A stretch of 64,000 nt of DNA, taken from contig JADILV010000021.1 of NCBI GenBank assembly GCA_017695115.1, positions 62,001-126,000 on the forward strand, in the 5' to 3' direction. A program made the position numbers and the translations under genes. The notes below the pieces were generated by a model. That model ran no database searches. It worked only from the letters and a program-made list of their open reading frames with translations, and had not been told where the DNA came from. Each line of letters opens with the position of its first letter. The stretch's first letter is position 1. This document shows, one piece after another, positions 36,434-46,617 of the stretch. Source of the DNA: Candidatus Cryptobacteroides avicola. GTDB lineage: Bacteria > Bacteroidota > Bacteroidia > Bacteroidales > UBA932.

Positions 36434-36859
36434 CTAATGTCCGTCTTTTCCTGTCTTTTTCCTGCCCTGCACGGCCAGCCAGAGTATGAGAGTGGCGACA
36501 GAGCCCGCAAAAAGGCCCAGACAGTCTGCCCTGAAGTCATTTATGTCGCAGCTCCTGTAGTCCGTCAGTCCCTGGATGAGTTCTATCCCGCCTCCTATGA
36601 AGACGCCGCCGGCGAGCACGGCCAGCAGGAACCCGATGAATTTCACGGGACTCCAGCTTGCCTTGCAGAAGACAAGCGTGATGAGTGCTGGATAAGGGAA
36701 GAACATCAGGAAATGCGCAATCTTGTCTTTCGGTATCCCGAACCATTCCGCCGACATGTCTGTCTCCGGTCCGAAGTTGAGGAAACAGAGAAGACATACC
36801 GATATTATGTATAGTATCAGTAAAAGCCGTGAAAGATAGAATTTGAAATAACGTTTCAT
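36434..36859 (-). CDS. VanZ family protein
   Basis: PKDKIAHFLMFFPYPALI, GGIELIQGLTDYRSCDINDFRADCLGLFAG. Confidence 0.85.
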   Translation of the reverse strand: MKRYFKFYLSRLLLILYIISVCLLCFLNFGPETDMSAEWFGIPKDKIAHFLMFFPYPALITLVFCKASWSPVKFIGFLLAVLAGGVFIGGGIELIQGLTDYRSCDINDFRADCLGLFAGSVATLILWLAVQGRKKTGKDGH

Positions 36860-36866
36860 TACAGTC

Positions 36867-37961
36867 CTATCTTAAACATTCCATGACCGTATCCACCATG
36901 GCGCCATACTGGGATTCCATGCTTTGCAGAAGTCTGTACTGCGCCCTTGTCCGTACCAGGTTATGTTCCGGATATGCGGTCTTGTAATATGTGTCCCCGT
37001 CGATATGGTCCATAAGGAACCTGAGTACCTGCTCGTAGGTTATATATCTTGCGGAGAAGGCCAGATACTCTTTTTCGCATTCCGTTAAACTGTCTTTTCT
37101 CTGGGAAAGATAGCCTCTGGTGTAGGCCCTGAACATATCCGGCGACATCGAGACTCTGGAAAGGTCCGTGTCATCTTCTTTACCTGTATTGGTGTAGGAC
37201 CGTATGGCATCTCCGAAATCGTTGAGTGACGTGCTGCTCATACAGGTGTCGAGATCTATTACGCAGAGAACGTCATTTGTATTCTTGTCAAAAAGGATGT
37301 TGCTGATTTTCGTGTCGTTGTGGGTTACACGTGTAGGTATGGCGCCGTTTTCGACCAGTGTCCAGAAATCCAGCATTTCCTTTCGGCGGCTTTCAATCCA
37401 TCCGATTTCCTCGGACAGGTTTTTCACCCTTCCTGCGGCATCGCGCCTGAGGGCCTCGTCCCACTGGGTGAATCTCCATCTGATATTGTGGAATCCCTTG
37501 ATGGTTTCGTTCAGAGGAGTGGTGAAGTCAGCGAGCATGGTCTGGAATTTACCTATGCCCTTGCCTCCCTTGAAGGCAAGCTCAGGAGTATCGGCAGACT
37601 CGTAAGTGACAGAGCCTTCGATGAAGACGGTCATCGCCCAATAGTTTCCGGACATGTCCTTGTAGTAGAGGCCTCCGTCTGTCCTTTTTACGACTGTCAT
37701 GGCCTCTCTCATCGGGTCTCCGCCTTCTTCCGTGATTTTTTTCTTCAGGTGCTCCGTAACGGAAAGGATATTCTGCATCATGCCGGGAATATCCGGGAAT
37801 ACATTGTGGTTCTTTCTCTGCAGGATATATCTTCTCCCGCTTTCAGTGCCGACAATGAAAGTGTCGTTGATGAAACCGGGCCCGAGCGGCCTGACCGAAG
37901 TGGCGGCACTTTCCGTTGAAAACATCGATACGATGTCCTGTAGGTCTTTATTTCCTATCAT
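36867..37961 (-). CDS. Aminoglycoside phosphotransferase (APH)-family sugar kinase-like protein
   Basis: GFINDTFIV...YILQRKNHNVFPD; THNDTKISNILFD, CVIDLDTCM. Confidence 0.8.
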   Translation of the reverse strand: MIGNKDLQDIVSMFSTESAATSVRPLGPGFINDTFIVGTESGRRYILQRKNHNVFPDIPGMMQNILSVTEHLKKKITEEGGDPMREAMTVVKRTDGGLYYKDMSGNYWAMTVFIEGSVTYESADTPELAFKGGKGIGKFQTMLADFTTPLNETIKGFHNIRWRFTQWDEALRRDAAGRVKNLSEEIGWIESRRKEMLDFWTLVENGAIPTRVTHNDTKISNILFDKNTNDVLCVIDLDTCMSSTSLNDFGDAIRSYTNTGKEDDTDLSRVSMSPDMFRAYTRGYLSQRKDSLTECEKEYLAFSARYITYEQVLRFLMDHIDGDTYYKTAYPEHNLVRTRAQYRLLQSMESQYGAMVDTVMECLR

Positions 37962-38003
37962 GATGTTCCTTTTGTTTTATGTGGTCGTTGTATTCTGCCG
38001 GCA

Positions 38004-38648
38004 TCAGAACAGAAGTTCCCCGAAGAAATCCGGACGGTGGAAGTCCGGGGTAGGGGACACGACCCTGTTCCATGCCAGAAAATGCGGATGGGCGGTCTTG
38101 TCTGCACATTTGTAGAAATTCGCCCTGATTGACGATGGCAGATGTGACGGGTCTATTCCTATCATTTCGAGTGGAACGGCCATGCCGACACTCCATCCGA
38201 AGATTTTTCCGGACAGGTCTCTCTGCTTTCTGGCGAGAGTGGAATATCTGGTCACATCAGCCAGCCTTTCGGGCGGATAATGCGTGCAGTCCTCCCTGTT
38301 CCTGCGTTTTGCCCCCAGAAGGGTGCCGATGCAGTTCATCTCGAAATTGTAATATGTGCCGTCGTGCGGGTCCGATGCAAAGAATTCACAGCAGCTGTCC
38401 TCCCATACCGGGCCGTTGTCTTCGAGGGCCATTGCCCTGAGGTCCAGACATCTGATATGGTACAGAACGGCGATGTGGGTCCTGCTCCTCGCTATGGCAA
38501 AAGAAGTGTCGGGGTGGTAAGGGAACCGGTCCGGCCAGCATACTTCCCCTATGAAAGATTTGGCTCCGCCTGTTTCCAGTGCCATGTCCAGATCTTCATA
38601 AGGCATCTTTTCGAGATTCTCGATAAACGGGATTTTCAGGGTCTTCAT
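38004..38648 (-). CDS. Carbohydrate-binding family 9-like protein
   Basis: VWEDSCCEFFASDPHDGTYYNFEMNCIGTLLGAKR; no signal peptide visible. Confidence 0.75.
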   Translation of the reverse strand: MKTLKIPFIENLEKMPYEDLDMALETGGAKSFIGEVCWPDRFPYHPDTSFAIARSRTHIAVLYHIRCLDLRAMALEDNGPVWEDSCCEFFASDPHDGTYYNFEMNCIGTLLGAKRRNREDCTHYPPERLADVTRYSTLARKQRDLSGKIFGWSVGMAVPLEMIGIDPSHLPSSIRANFYKCADKTAHPHFLAWNRVVSPTPDFHRPDFFGELLF

Positions 38649-38650
38649 GG

Positions 38651-40483
38651 CTATAAGGCTTGCATATCATTGAGTTTCTTGTAATAACCGTCCATCGCAA
38701 TGAGCTCTTCATGTCTGCCTCGCTCGACTATCTCACCTTCATGCAGTACGCATATTTCGTCAGCATTCTTGATGGTGGAAAGACGGTGTGCGATGGCGAT
38801 GGTGGTGCGTGAAGTCGTGAGCCTGTCCAGTGCTTCCTGTACCAGACGCTCCGATTCCGTATCCAGTGCAGAGGTCGCTTCATCCAGAATAAGGACAGGA
38901 GGGTTCTTGAGGATTGCCCTTGCGATGCTTATCCTCTGTCTCTGCCCTCCGGAGAGCTTGCTTCCGCGGTCTCCGATGTTGGTGTTGTACCCGTCTTCCT
39001 TCTCCATGATGAAGTCATGTGCGTTGGCGACCTTGGCGGCTGCTGTAACCTGTTCCATGGTCGCATTTTCTACACCGAATGCTATGTTGTTGAAAATGGT
39101 GTCGTTGAACAGGATGGCTTCCTGATTTACATTGCCGATCAGGCCGCGCAGATCCCTGATGCGGAAATCCTTTATATTTACTCCGTCAAGAGTTATCTCT
39201 CCGGAAGTGACGTCATGGTATCTCGGAATGAGGTCAACCAGCGTGGATTTCCCGGAACCGGACTGTCCGACCAGGGCCACGGTCTTTCCTTTAGGGATGG
39301 TGAGGTCGATGTTCTTGAGGACCGGTTTCCCGTTTTCGTAGCTGAAGCATACGTTGTGGAATTCTATCCTGTCATTGAATCCCGTCAGTTCGGCAGGGTG
39401 CTCCGATTCCTTGATGTTGTTCTCTGCCTTCAGTATCTTGTCCACACGTTCCATCGAGGCGAGACCTTTAGGGATGTTGTATCCTGCCCTGGCGAACTCT
39501 TTCAGAGGATTCAGCACGCTGTACAGGATTACCATATAGAAAATAAAGGTCGGGGCGTCGATCGGTGCGGAGTCGGAAAGGATGAGCGTGCCGCCGAACC
39601 ACAGGACTATCATGATCATTATTGTACCCAGGAATTCGCTCAGAGGATGGGCAAGCGCCTGTCTTGTGGATACTTTCCCGGAAGCGGTCCTGAGTTCGTT
39701 GCTGATTTTCGTGAACCTTTCCACCATTTTGTCTTCCGCTATGAAAGCCTTGATGATGCGGAGTCCTCCGAGTGTCTCTTCCAGCTGCGACATGGTGTCG
39801 CTCCATTTGCTTTGGGCTTCAAGTGACTGGCGTTTGAGTTTCTTGCCCACGACACCCATGCCCCATGCCATCAGAGGAACGACGAGCAGCGTGAACAGCG
39901 TGAGCTGCCAGCTGGTGTAGATCAGTGTCCCGAAGTAGAATATGATGAGAATCGGATTCTTTATGAGCATGTCAAGGGAACTGGTGATGGAATACTCTAT
40001 TTCTCCCACGTCACCGCTCATCCTGGCGATTATGTCCCCTTTCCTTTCCTGGGAAAAGAACCCGAGCGGAAGTCCCATCATCTTCTTGTATACCAATATC
40101 CTTATGTCTCTTACAACACCCGTTCTCAGAGGTATCATCACCGCGGAAGACCCGAAATAGCATGATGTTTTCAATGCCGTCATGATACCGAGGAAAAGTC
40201 CCAGGATCATGAGGGTGGCTGACCCTCCGAAACGGTCTATCATTATCGTGACATAATAATAGAGGTTGTTCTTGACCATGTCCACATTGAATGCTCCGCT
40301 GTCCCATGGGATGAACTCGTAGGTGGTGGTGTCCATCTTGAACAGTATCTGGAGAATGGGGATGATCAGGGTAAAGGAGAATATGTTGAAGATAGCCGAG
40401 AGGATGTTCAGGAATATCGCTCCTGCAAGGTATCTTTTATATGGTGACGCGAAGCGTTTGAGCAGCTGCCAGAATTCTTTCAT
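38651..40483 (-). CDS. ABC transporter ATP-binding protein/permease (MsbA-like exporter)
   Basis: TM domain, Walker A ALVGQSGSGKSTLVDLI, signature KLSGGQRQRISIARAIL, Walker B PVLILDEATSALD. Confidence 0.9.
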   Translation of the reverse strand: MKEFWQLLKRFASPYKRYLAGAIFLNILSAIFNIFSFTLIIPILQILFKMDTTTYEFIPWDSGAFNVDMVKNNLYYYVTIMIDRFGGSATLMILGLFLGIMTALKTSCYFGSSAVMIPLRTGVVRDIRILVYKKMMGLPLGFFSQERKGDIIARMSGDVGEIEYSITSSLDMLIKNPILIIFYFGTLIYTSWQLTLFTLLVVPLMAWGMGVVGKKLKRQSLEAQSKWSDTMSQLEETLGGLRIIKAFIAEDKMVERFTKISNELRTASGKVSTRQALAHPLSEFLGTIMIMIVLWFGGTLILSDSAPIDAPTFIFYMVILYSVLNPLKEFARAGYNIPKGLASMERVDKILKAENNIKESEHPAELTGFNDRIEFHNVCFSYENGKPVLKNIDLTIPKGKTVALVGQSGSGKSTLVDLIPRYHDVTSGEITLDGVNIKDFRIRDLRGLIGNVNQEAILFNDTIFNNIAFGVENATMEQVTAAAKVANAHDFIMEKEDGYNTNIGDRGSKLSGGQRQRISIARAILKNPPVLILDEATSALDTESERLVQEALDRLTTSRTTIAIAHRLSTIKNADEICVLHEGEIVERGRHEELIAMDGYYKKLNDMQAL

Positions 40484-40621
40484 TGCAAAAATTTTGAATA
40501 ACCCACAAAGATAACGGTTTTTCCGAAAATCAAAACGGGACCTTGCCGGTTTATGCCCGGTATAGCCCCGCCTGTGGAAAACAAACGATCGGATAACCGG
40601 ATTTCTCCGGAATCCCTGACG

Positions 40622-41824
40622 TTAGATTATTCCCAGCAGATGGCTGCGCGACAGCATGCATGCACCGATAGGGCCTGCCTTCTTGCCGAGTTTCGAGAAC
40701 TTGATCACGGTATCCTTGCTGACGATATTCAGGGAATACTTGTTTATGGCACTCTTGATAGGGAGCATGAGGTACTCTTCCGCGATGGAGAACCGTCCTC
40801 CGATCACCACCAGTTCAGGGTTGAATACATTTATCAGCCCGGCAATGGCCCGGCCCAGCGTACTTCCGATCTCTTCCACGGATTCTATTGCCAGGACATC
40901 TTCTTCAGCCAGGGCTTCGAGTATGTCGTTCAGGGTGATTTCCCCGCCCCTTGCGTATTTCGCTGAAAGAAGCGATGCTTTTCCCTCTTTGATCTTTTCC
41001 ATGAAGATCCTGTGTACAGCCAGTCCGGATGCCCCGGTTTCCAGACAGCCAACCTTGCCGCACTGGCAGATAATGCCGTTGTCGAGGAAAGGGAAGTGCC
41101 CCATTTCGCCTGAATATCCGGATTTTCCGTAATACAGTTTGCCGTCGAGGATCATGCCCATGCCGAGCCCCCAGCTTACGTTCATGAAAAGCATGTTCTT
41201 TACGTTGTCTCCCATGCCGCAGAGGTATTCTCCGTATGTCATTGCCCTGGAGTCGTTCTCAATGAATACAGGTGCGCCCAGCTTTTCTTCAAGTATGTCG
41301 GCAGGCAGCATGTCCTCTCCCAGAAAATAGGAAAAGCAGTGGCCCGTTTCACGGTTGACCCTTCCGGTGAGGTTGAGCCCGTATGCCAATATGTCCTTGG
41401 TTTCTATCTTGAGCGAGTCTGTATATTTCTTGAGGAAGGCGCAGAGGTCGTACATTGACTGCTCCGTGCTTTCGAGACAGAAAGGCAGGTCATCCTTGTA
41501 GTCGATGATGCTTCCCTTGAAGTTGCTTACCGCAAGGCTTACATGTGTCTTGCTGACATCGACGCCGACAAAATAGCCGGCATCGGGATTCAGCCCGTAA
41601 ATGCTTGGCCGGCGCCCTCCGGAAGTTCCTATTTTGCCGAGCTCTTTCAGGTAGCCGTCCTCAATCAGCTCACCCACAAGTTTTGTTATTGTCGGTATGC
41701 TGGTGTTGGTTTCCTTGCTCAGTTCGGCAATGCTGTAATCCCCGTCGTTGACACAGAAACCGAGTATCTTTTGCTTTATGGCTGTGTTTTTCCCGTCCGA
41801 ATTGTTCAAGAACATGTTTTTCAT
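40622..41824 (-). CDS. ROK family transcriptional regulator
   Basis: N-terminal HTH (YSIAELSKETNTSIPTITKLVGEL), ROK kinase domain GEMGHFPF..CQCGKVGCLETGASG; TATCTTTG -7 box at 41849-41856 (minus). Confidence 0.88.
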   Translation of the reverse strand: MKNMFLNNSDGKNTAIKQKILGFCVNDGDYSIAELSKETNTSIPTITKLVGELIEDGYLKELGKIGTSGGRRPSIYGLNPDAGYFVGVDVSKTHVSLAVSNFKGSIIDYKDDLPFCLESTEQSMYDLCAFLKKYTDSLKIETKDILAYGLNLTGRVNRETGHCFSYFLGEDMLPADILEEKLGAPVFIENDSRAMTYGEYLCGMGDNVKNMLFMNVSWGLGMGMILDGKLYYGKSGYSGEMGHFPFLDNGIICQCGKVGCLETGASGLAVHRIFMEKIKEGKASLLSAKYARGGEITLNDILEALAEEDVLAIESVEEIGSTLGRAIAGLINVFNPELVVIGGRFSIAEEYLMLPIKSAINKYSLNIVSKDTVIKFSKLGKKAGPIGACMLSRSHLLGII

Positions 41825-41892
41825 CATGCGTATATTTATTAACGGGAGCAAAGATACTAAAAATATTCAAAAATAATTAAAATTTTTTAAAA

Positions 41893-43308
41893 TCATTTCC
41901 CGGAACCGGTCCAGTATTCCTCGATTTCTTCAAGGGTCTTCCCTGTGGTCTCGGGGACGGCTTTCCACATTATCAATATATAAGGTATGCACATCGCCGC
42001 GAACAGGAAGAATGTTCCGGAAGGCGTGAGGTTCTCAAGCAGCCACGGCGTCAGCTGCCCGATAAGGTATGTCCCGATCCAGAGGGCGAGGCCGGCGACT
42101 GACATCGCGCGTCCGCGTACACTGTTGGGGTACATTTCCGAAAGCAGGACGAATACCACTGCGCTGATGGAGATCGCGCAGCAGAATACATAGAACAGGA
42201 AGAACGCCAGAAGGAATCCGTTGCCGAGTCCCCATGCATTCGAGAAAGCGAAATAAAGCCCTATCATGACAAGGGACAGTATCATACCGGAAACTCCCCA
42301 GTAGACCAGTTGCTTGCGTCCGACCTTGTCGATAATGAATACTGCTATGACGGTCGTTAGCATGTTGACTGCGCCTACGAGTACCTGCGAGAACATGGAA
42401 TCGCCGCTCGACAGTCCAGCCTGCTCGAATATGCTCGGACCGTAGTACAGGACTGCATTTACGCCCATGAACTGTCCCAGGATGGCTATGGCCGAACCTA
42501 TGATGACCGCCTTCAGGATTCCGGGTTTCAGCAGGTCTTTCCATGCCCCTTTGGTTTCTCCTGCGATGGACCTGCGCGTTTCCTCGACCTGCTGTGCGGC
42601 GTAATCTCCGCTCAGATAGATTTTCATCAGCGTAGCCGTTGCCTGTGCTCCTCTGCCTTTGATTATCTGCCATCTCGGGCTTTCAGGTATGAAGAATATG
42701 ACGACAAGGTATATAAGGGCAGGCACTATCATGGAGCCGAGCATTCCTCTCCACATTTCGTCTTTTAGGAGGTGGTGCAGGGTCGCTGAACCGTAGGTAG
42801 TTGACTGGGCCGCATCCTGGATCCAGAAATTTACGAGGTAGGCTGCCAGGAAACCTATGGTAACGGCGAGCTGGTAGAGAGATACGAGAGTGCCCCTCTT
42901 GTCGGCAGTCGCCACTTCTGAAATGTAGATCGGGGCGACAATCGATACTATTCCGATTCCTATGCCGCCTGTGATTCTGAAACCTACCAGCTGGACGAAG
43001 CTGCTGCTGGCAGCGCATCCTATGGCGCAGAAACTGAACAGGGTAGCGGCGATGAGCATCGTCTTTTTCCTTCCTATGCCGTCGCTCATGGAGCCTGCTA
43101 CTATAACGCCGAATATCGAGCCTATGAGTGCGCAGCCTACATACCAGCCCTGCTGCATCGTGTCCAGGGCGAACTGGCTGGTAACGCTGCTTATGGTCCC
43201 TGAAATTACGGCGGTGTCATACCCGAACAGAATCCCGCCTATGGCGGCGACTACGGAAAGGAAGATGATATAGCCGGTGTTGGTGCCGGAAGTCTGGGTC
43301 TGTGTCAT
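41893..43308 (-). CDS. Sugar porter family MFS transporter
   Basis: GGILFGYDTAVISGTI, GRKKTMLIAA, PESPRWQIIKGR, PETTGKTLEEIE. Confidence 0.9.
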   Translation of the reverse strand: MTQTQTSGTNTGYIIFLSVVAAIGGILFGYDTAVISGTISSVTSQFALDTMQQGWYVGCALIGSIFGVIVAGSMSDGIGRKKTMLIAATLFSFCAIGCAASSSFVQLVGFRITGGIGIGIVSIVAPIYISEVATADKRGTLVSLYQLAVTIGFLAAYLVNFWIQDAAQSTTYGSATLHHLLKDEMWRGMLGSMIVPALIYLVVIFFIPESPRWQIIKGRGAQATATLMKIYLSGDYAAQQVEETRRSIAGETKGAWKDLLKPGILKAVIIGSAIAILGQFMGVNAVLYYGPSIFEQAGLSSGDSMFSQVLVGAVNMLTTVIAVFIIDKVGRKQLVYWGVSGMILSLVMIGLYFAFSNAWGLGNGFLLAFFLFYVFCCAISISAVVFVLLSEMYPNSVRGRAMSVAGLALWIGTYLIGQLTPWLLENLTPSGTFFLFAAMCIPYILIMWKAVPETTGKTLEEIEEYWTGSGK

Positions 43309-43521
43309 AGCTGTTGTTCTGTTTTCTTTATTTTGTAGGTGCAAATGTAATAATAATTCTATATTTAAATATAAAAAGACAGATTTACTTGACGAAACTT
43401 TTAAAAAATTTTCATAAAATATCGTACGTATTTGTAAAATTTATATATTTGCGGAGGATATGAACAAAGAACATATCGGTAAATGTTTTAAAGCACTAAT
43501 TACTAATAAACTAAAGTTCCA

Positions 43522-46500
43522 ATGAGAAAAACTTGCTTGATTTTAGCGTGTGTTTTCTCTTTCGGTCTGCTTGGGGGGGGGTATGATATACGCTTGAATG
43601 CCACCGAACTGCAGGCGACACAGGAAGAGAGAGTCATCACGGGTGTCGTGACTGACACCGGCGGGGAGCCTGTTATCGGCGCATCAATTCTCCAGACTGG
43701 GACACTTAATGGTGTCATCACAGATTTAGACGGAGCCTTTACCATTACGGTACCGGACGGTGTTTCGCTTACGGTATCATGTATAGGGTATGAGGACTAT
43801 TCTTTTGTTCTTGACAGAAGAGACAGGTATGAAATCATTCTGAACACATCATCAGAATTTCTGGATGAGGTCGTAGTCGTAGGTATGGATAACCGCCAGA
43901 CGAGACGGTCCATCACCGGTGCGATTTCCACCATCGATACAAAGGATCTGGTGCAGAGCCCTGTGGCCAACATTTCCAATGCTCTTGCCGGCAAGCTTCC
44001 TGGTCTGATGACGGTCCAGTCTTCTGGAGAACCTGGAGCGGATGCTTCTACCTTGTATATCAGAGGTGTAGGAACATACGGTACAACAGCTCCGCTGGTG
44101 GTGATCGACGGACTTCCTCGAGACAAGGCGGACTTCGATATGCTCGATGCCAACGAGATCGAGTCCATCACCATCCTGAAAGACGCCTCTTCATCTTCTC
44201 TGTACGGTATACAGGGAGCGAACGGTGTCGTCGTGGTGACTACCAGACGAGGTGGCGGAAACACCAAGCCAAAAATCTCCTTCACCATACAGCAGGCTCT
44301 TCAGCAGCCGATGAGGCTTCCTGAAACATTGAGTTCATATGAACAGGCTATATATAACAGGACGGTGGATTTCAATGACGGACAGCCAATGAGATATACT
44401 GATGAAGTGCTTGAAATCATAAAGACGAATGCTGATCCGTATCTTTATCCGAATACGAACTGGTTCGATGTAGTGCTGAAGGACCATTCATGGCAGCAGC
44501 AGTACAATGTGAATATCTCTGGAAGTGCCGGCAAGGATAATAGAGTGACATATTTTGTTTCAGGTAGTTATATCAATCAAGGTACTCTCCTGAACCATGA
44601 AGATGTCTTCCAGTCCAATTTTGGAGTCCGTTCGAAATATGACAGGTACAATTTCCGCTCAAATATTGATATCAAGGCCACCAAGATGCTGGACATCAGG
44701 TTTGACCTTGCTGGAAGGTTCGAGACAAGGATAGGTCCGAGTACAAGTTTCTCTAATGTATTCAATATAATTACAACTAGATCACCGAGTTCTCAGGCTA
44801 TTTTCAATCCTGACGGTACATTGGCTGCAGGAAGTAACCTTGAGATACCTTATCAGAACAACCCTTACGGAGTCATTACAGAGAGCGGTTACTACAAGAA
44901 TATCACCAATGTAATGTACGGAACCATCTCGGCCCGTCATGCTCTCGACTTCATAACCAAGGGTCTCAGTATACAGGCGTTTTTCAGTTTTGAAAGCAAC
45001 AGCCAGCTCAACCGTTCATGGAGCCGTGAATTCGAACAGTACTGGTATCGTGGACTTGACCAGAACAACCAGCCTGTATATCAGGACTATACGACCGATG
45101 GGCAGTTGACATCAAGTACATGGCGATCAGTAGACCAGTATACATACTATGATGTCCGTCTCAACTATGACAGGGCATTCGGAGACCACAAGGTGACAGC
45201 ACAGCTTCTCGGAAACCGTACCCTCAGGAATCTTACAGCGTCCGAGTACATGTATGCATACCAGGGTCTCAGTGCGAGGGCTACCTATAATTATGCCGAC
45301 AAGTATTTCCTCGAGTTCAATCTCGGTTACAACGGTTCAGAGAACTTTCCTCCGGGTCGCCGTTATGGACTGTTCCCTTCTTTTTCTGCCGGCTGGGTGC
45401 TCAGCGAGGAGCCGTGGCTTAATATGCCTGATGCTGTCAAGATCTTAAAACTGAGAGGTTCATACGGAGTAGTCGGAAATGACCAGATAGGCGGAGAACG
45501 TTTCCTTTATCTGTCAGATTTCGGTCCTGGCGGTGGATGGTCAGGTATATTTACCGGAGGATATTATTTCGGAACCACTAATGGTGGTACAGTGACCAAC
45601 GGAGGATATAATGAGACAAGAGTCGGCAATATGTACGTGACATGGGAAAAAGCCAAAAAGACCAATGTCGGTTTTGACCTTTCTCTGTTCAGGAACAACG
45701 CCGTCAACTTTACTCTGGACTATTTCTATGAGATGCGTGACAACATCCTTACCGAGGCGGGCCGTGTGCCTGACTATGTGGGAATCGAAAATGTCGCTCC
45801 CCGCAACTCCGGAAAAGTCCGCAACCAGGGTCTCGAGGGAGAGTTGAACCTGAACTTCCAGTTCGGCAATGACTTCTCGATGTTCGCGAACATCCAGGCT
45901 ACCTGGGCGAAAAACAAGGTCCTTGAAAATGACCAGCCTACTCCTGCTTTTGAATATCAGGATCTGAGGGGATATGAAATTGGGTATGACCTTGGTTATC
46001 ATGCCATCGGCTTATTTGAAAGTTATGAAGAAATCGAAAACAGTCCTACTCAGAATTTCGGTCCTGTCATTCCTGGCGATATAAAATATCAGGATGTGAA
46101 TGAAGATGGCGAGATCGACCCGTCTGACCGTATACCTATCAAGTGCTATTCTGTACCGACACTCACAGGTGGCTTCTCTATAGGATTCAATTATAAAGGT
46201 TTTGACTTCAGCGTGATGTTCAGTGGTGCGATCGGAGGTACTGCAAGACTGTTCCCATATCAGAGCAGTATTGTCAACCTCAAACGTTGGACTCCTGAAA
46301 ATCATAATGCAATCCTTCCTGTAGCGCATACTACTGCAAACAATACGGTATTGTCTGATCAGAACCTTATGAAGACTGATTATCTGAAGCTCAGAAATGT
46401 AGAGATCGGGTATACTTTCCCTACGAGGTGGTTGTCAAAGATCCGTATTTCAAGTGCACGACTGTATCTGAATGCACAGAATGTGGCGGTTTGGGATAAG

Positions 46501-46599
46501 ATGTGGCTTAAAGACCGCGACCCGGAATCTGCTGGATCTGGAACTTTGCCTTATCCGCTTCAGAGGATTTTCAATATCGGACTTCGCTTTGACATATAA
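43522..46599 (+). CDS. SusC/RagA family TonB-linked outer-membrane protein with 9-nt poly-G tract in 5' coding region
   Basis: CarboxypepD_reg-like domain, plug, barrel; followed by SusD. Poly-G at 43573-43581. Confidence 0.95.
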   Translation: MRKTCLILACVFSFGLLGGGYDIRLNATELQATQEERVITGVVTDTGGEPVIGASILQTGTLNGVITDLDGAFTITVPDGVSLTVSCIGYEDYSFVLDRRDRYEIILNTSSEFLDEVVVVGMDNRQTRRSITGAISTIDTKDLVQSPVANISNALAGKLPGLMTVQSSGEPGADASTLYIRGVGTYGTTAPLVVIDGLPRDKADFDMLDANEIESITILKDASSSSLYGIQGANGVVVVTTRRGGGNTKPKISFTIQQALQQPMRLPETLSSYEQAIYNRTVDFNDGQPMRYTDEVLEIIKTNADPYLYPNTNWFDVVLKDHSWQQQYNVNISGSAGKDNRVTYFVSGSYINQGTLLNHEDVFQSNFGVRSKYDRYNFRSNIDIKATKMLDIRFDLAGRFETRIGPSTSFSNVFNIITTRSPSSQAIFNPDGTLAAGSNLEIPYQNNPYGVITESGYYKNITNVMYGTISARHALDFITKGLSIQAFFSFESNSQLNRSWSREFEQYWYRGLDQNNQPVYQDYTTDGQLTSSTWRSVDQYTYYDVRLNYDRAFGDHKVTAQLLGNRTLRNLTASEYMYAYQGLSARATYNYADKYFLEFNLGYNGSENFPPGRRYGLFPSFSAGWVLSEEPWLNMPDAVKILKLRGSYGVVGNDQIGGERFLYLSDFGPGGGWSGIFTGGYYFGTTNGGTVTNGGYNETRVGNMYVTWEKAKKTNVGFDLSLFRNNAVNFTLDYFYEMRDNILTEAGRVPDYVGIENVAPRNSGKVRNQGLEGELNLNFQFGNDFSMFANIQATWAKNKVLENDQPTPAFEYQDLRGYEIGYDLGYHAIGLFESYEEIENSPTQNFGPVIPGDIKYQDVNEDGEIDPSDRIPIKCYSVPTLTGGFSIGFNYKGFDFSVMFSGAIGGTARLFPYQSSIVNLKRWTPENHNAILPVAHTTANNTVLSDQNLMKTDYLKLRNVEIGYTFPTRWLSKIRISSARLYLNAQNVAVWDKMWLKDRDPESAGSGTLPYPLQRIFNIGLRFDI
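43573..43581 (+). repeat. Homopolymeric G9 tract within susC-like gene
   Basis: ctgcttGGGGGGGGGtatgat. Confidence 0.95.
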
Positions 46600-46617
46600 T
46601 TAAAAGTAAAGGATAAA

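Noticed and set aside
43423-43428. cgtacg palindrome between ROK/MFS and SusC as a ROK operator
   Set aside because: Only a 6-bp perfect core with poor extension; no second copy identified.
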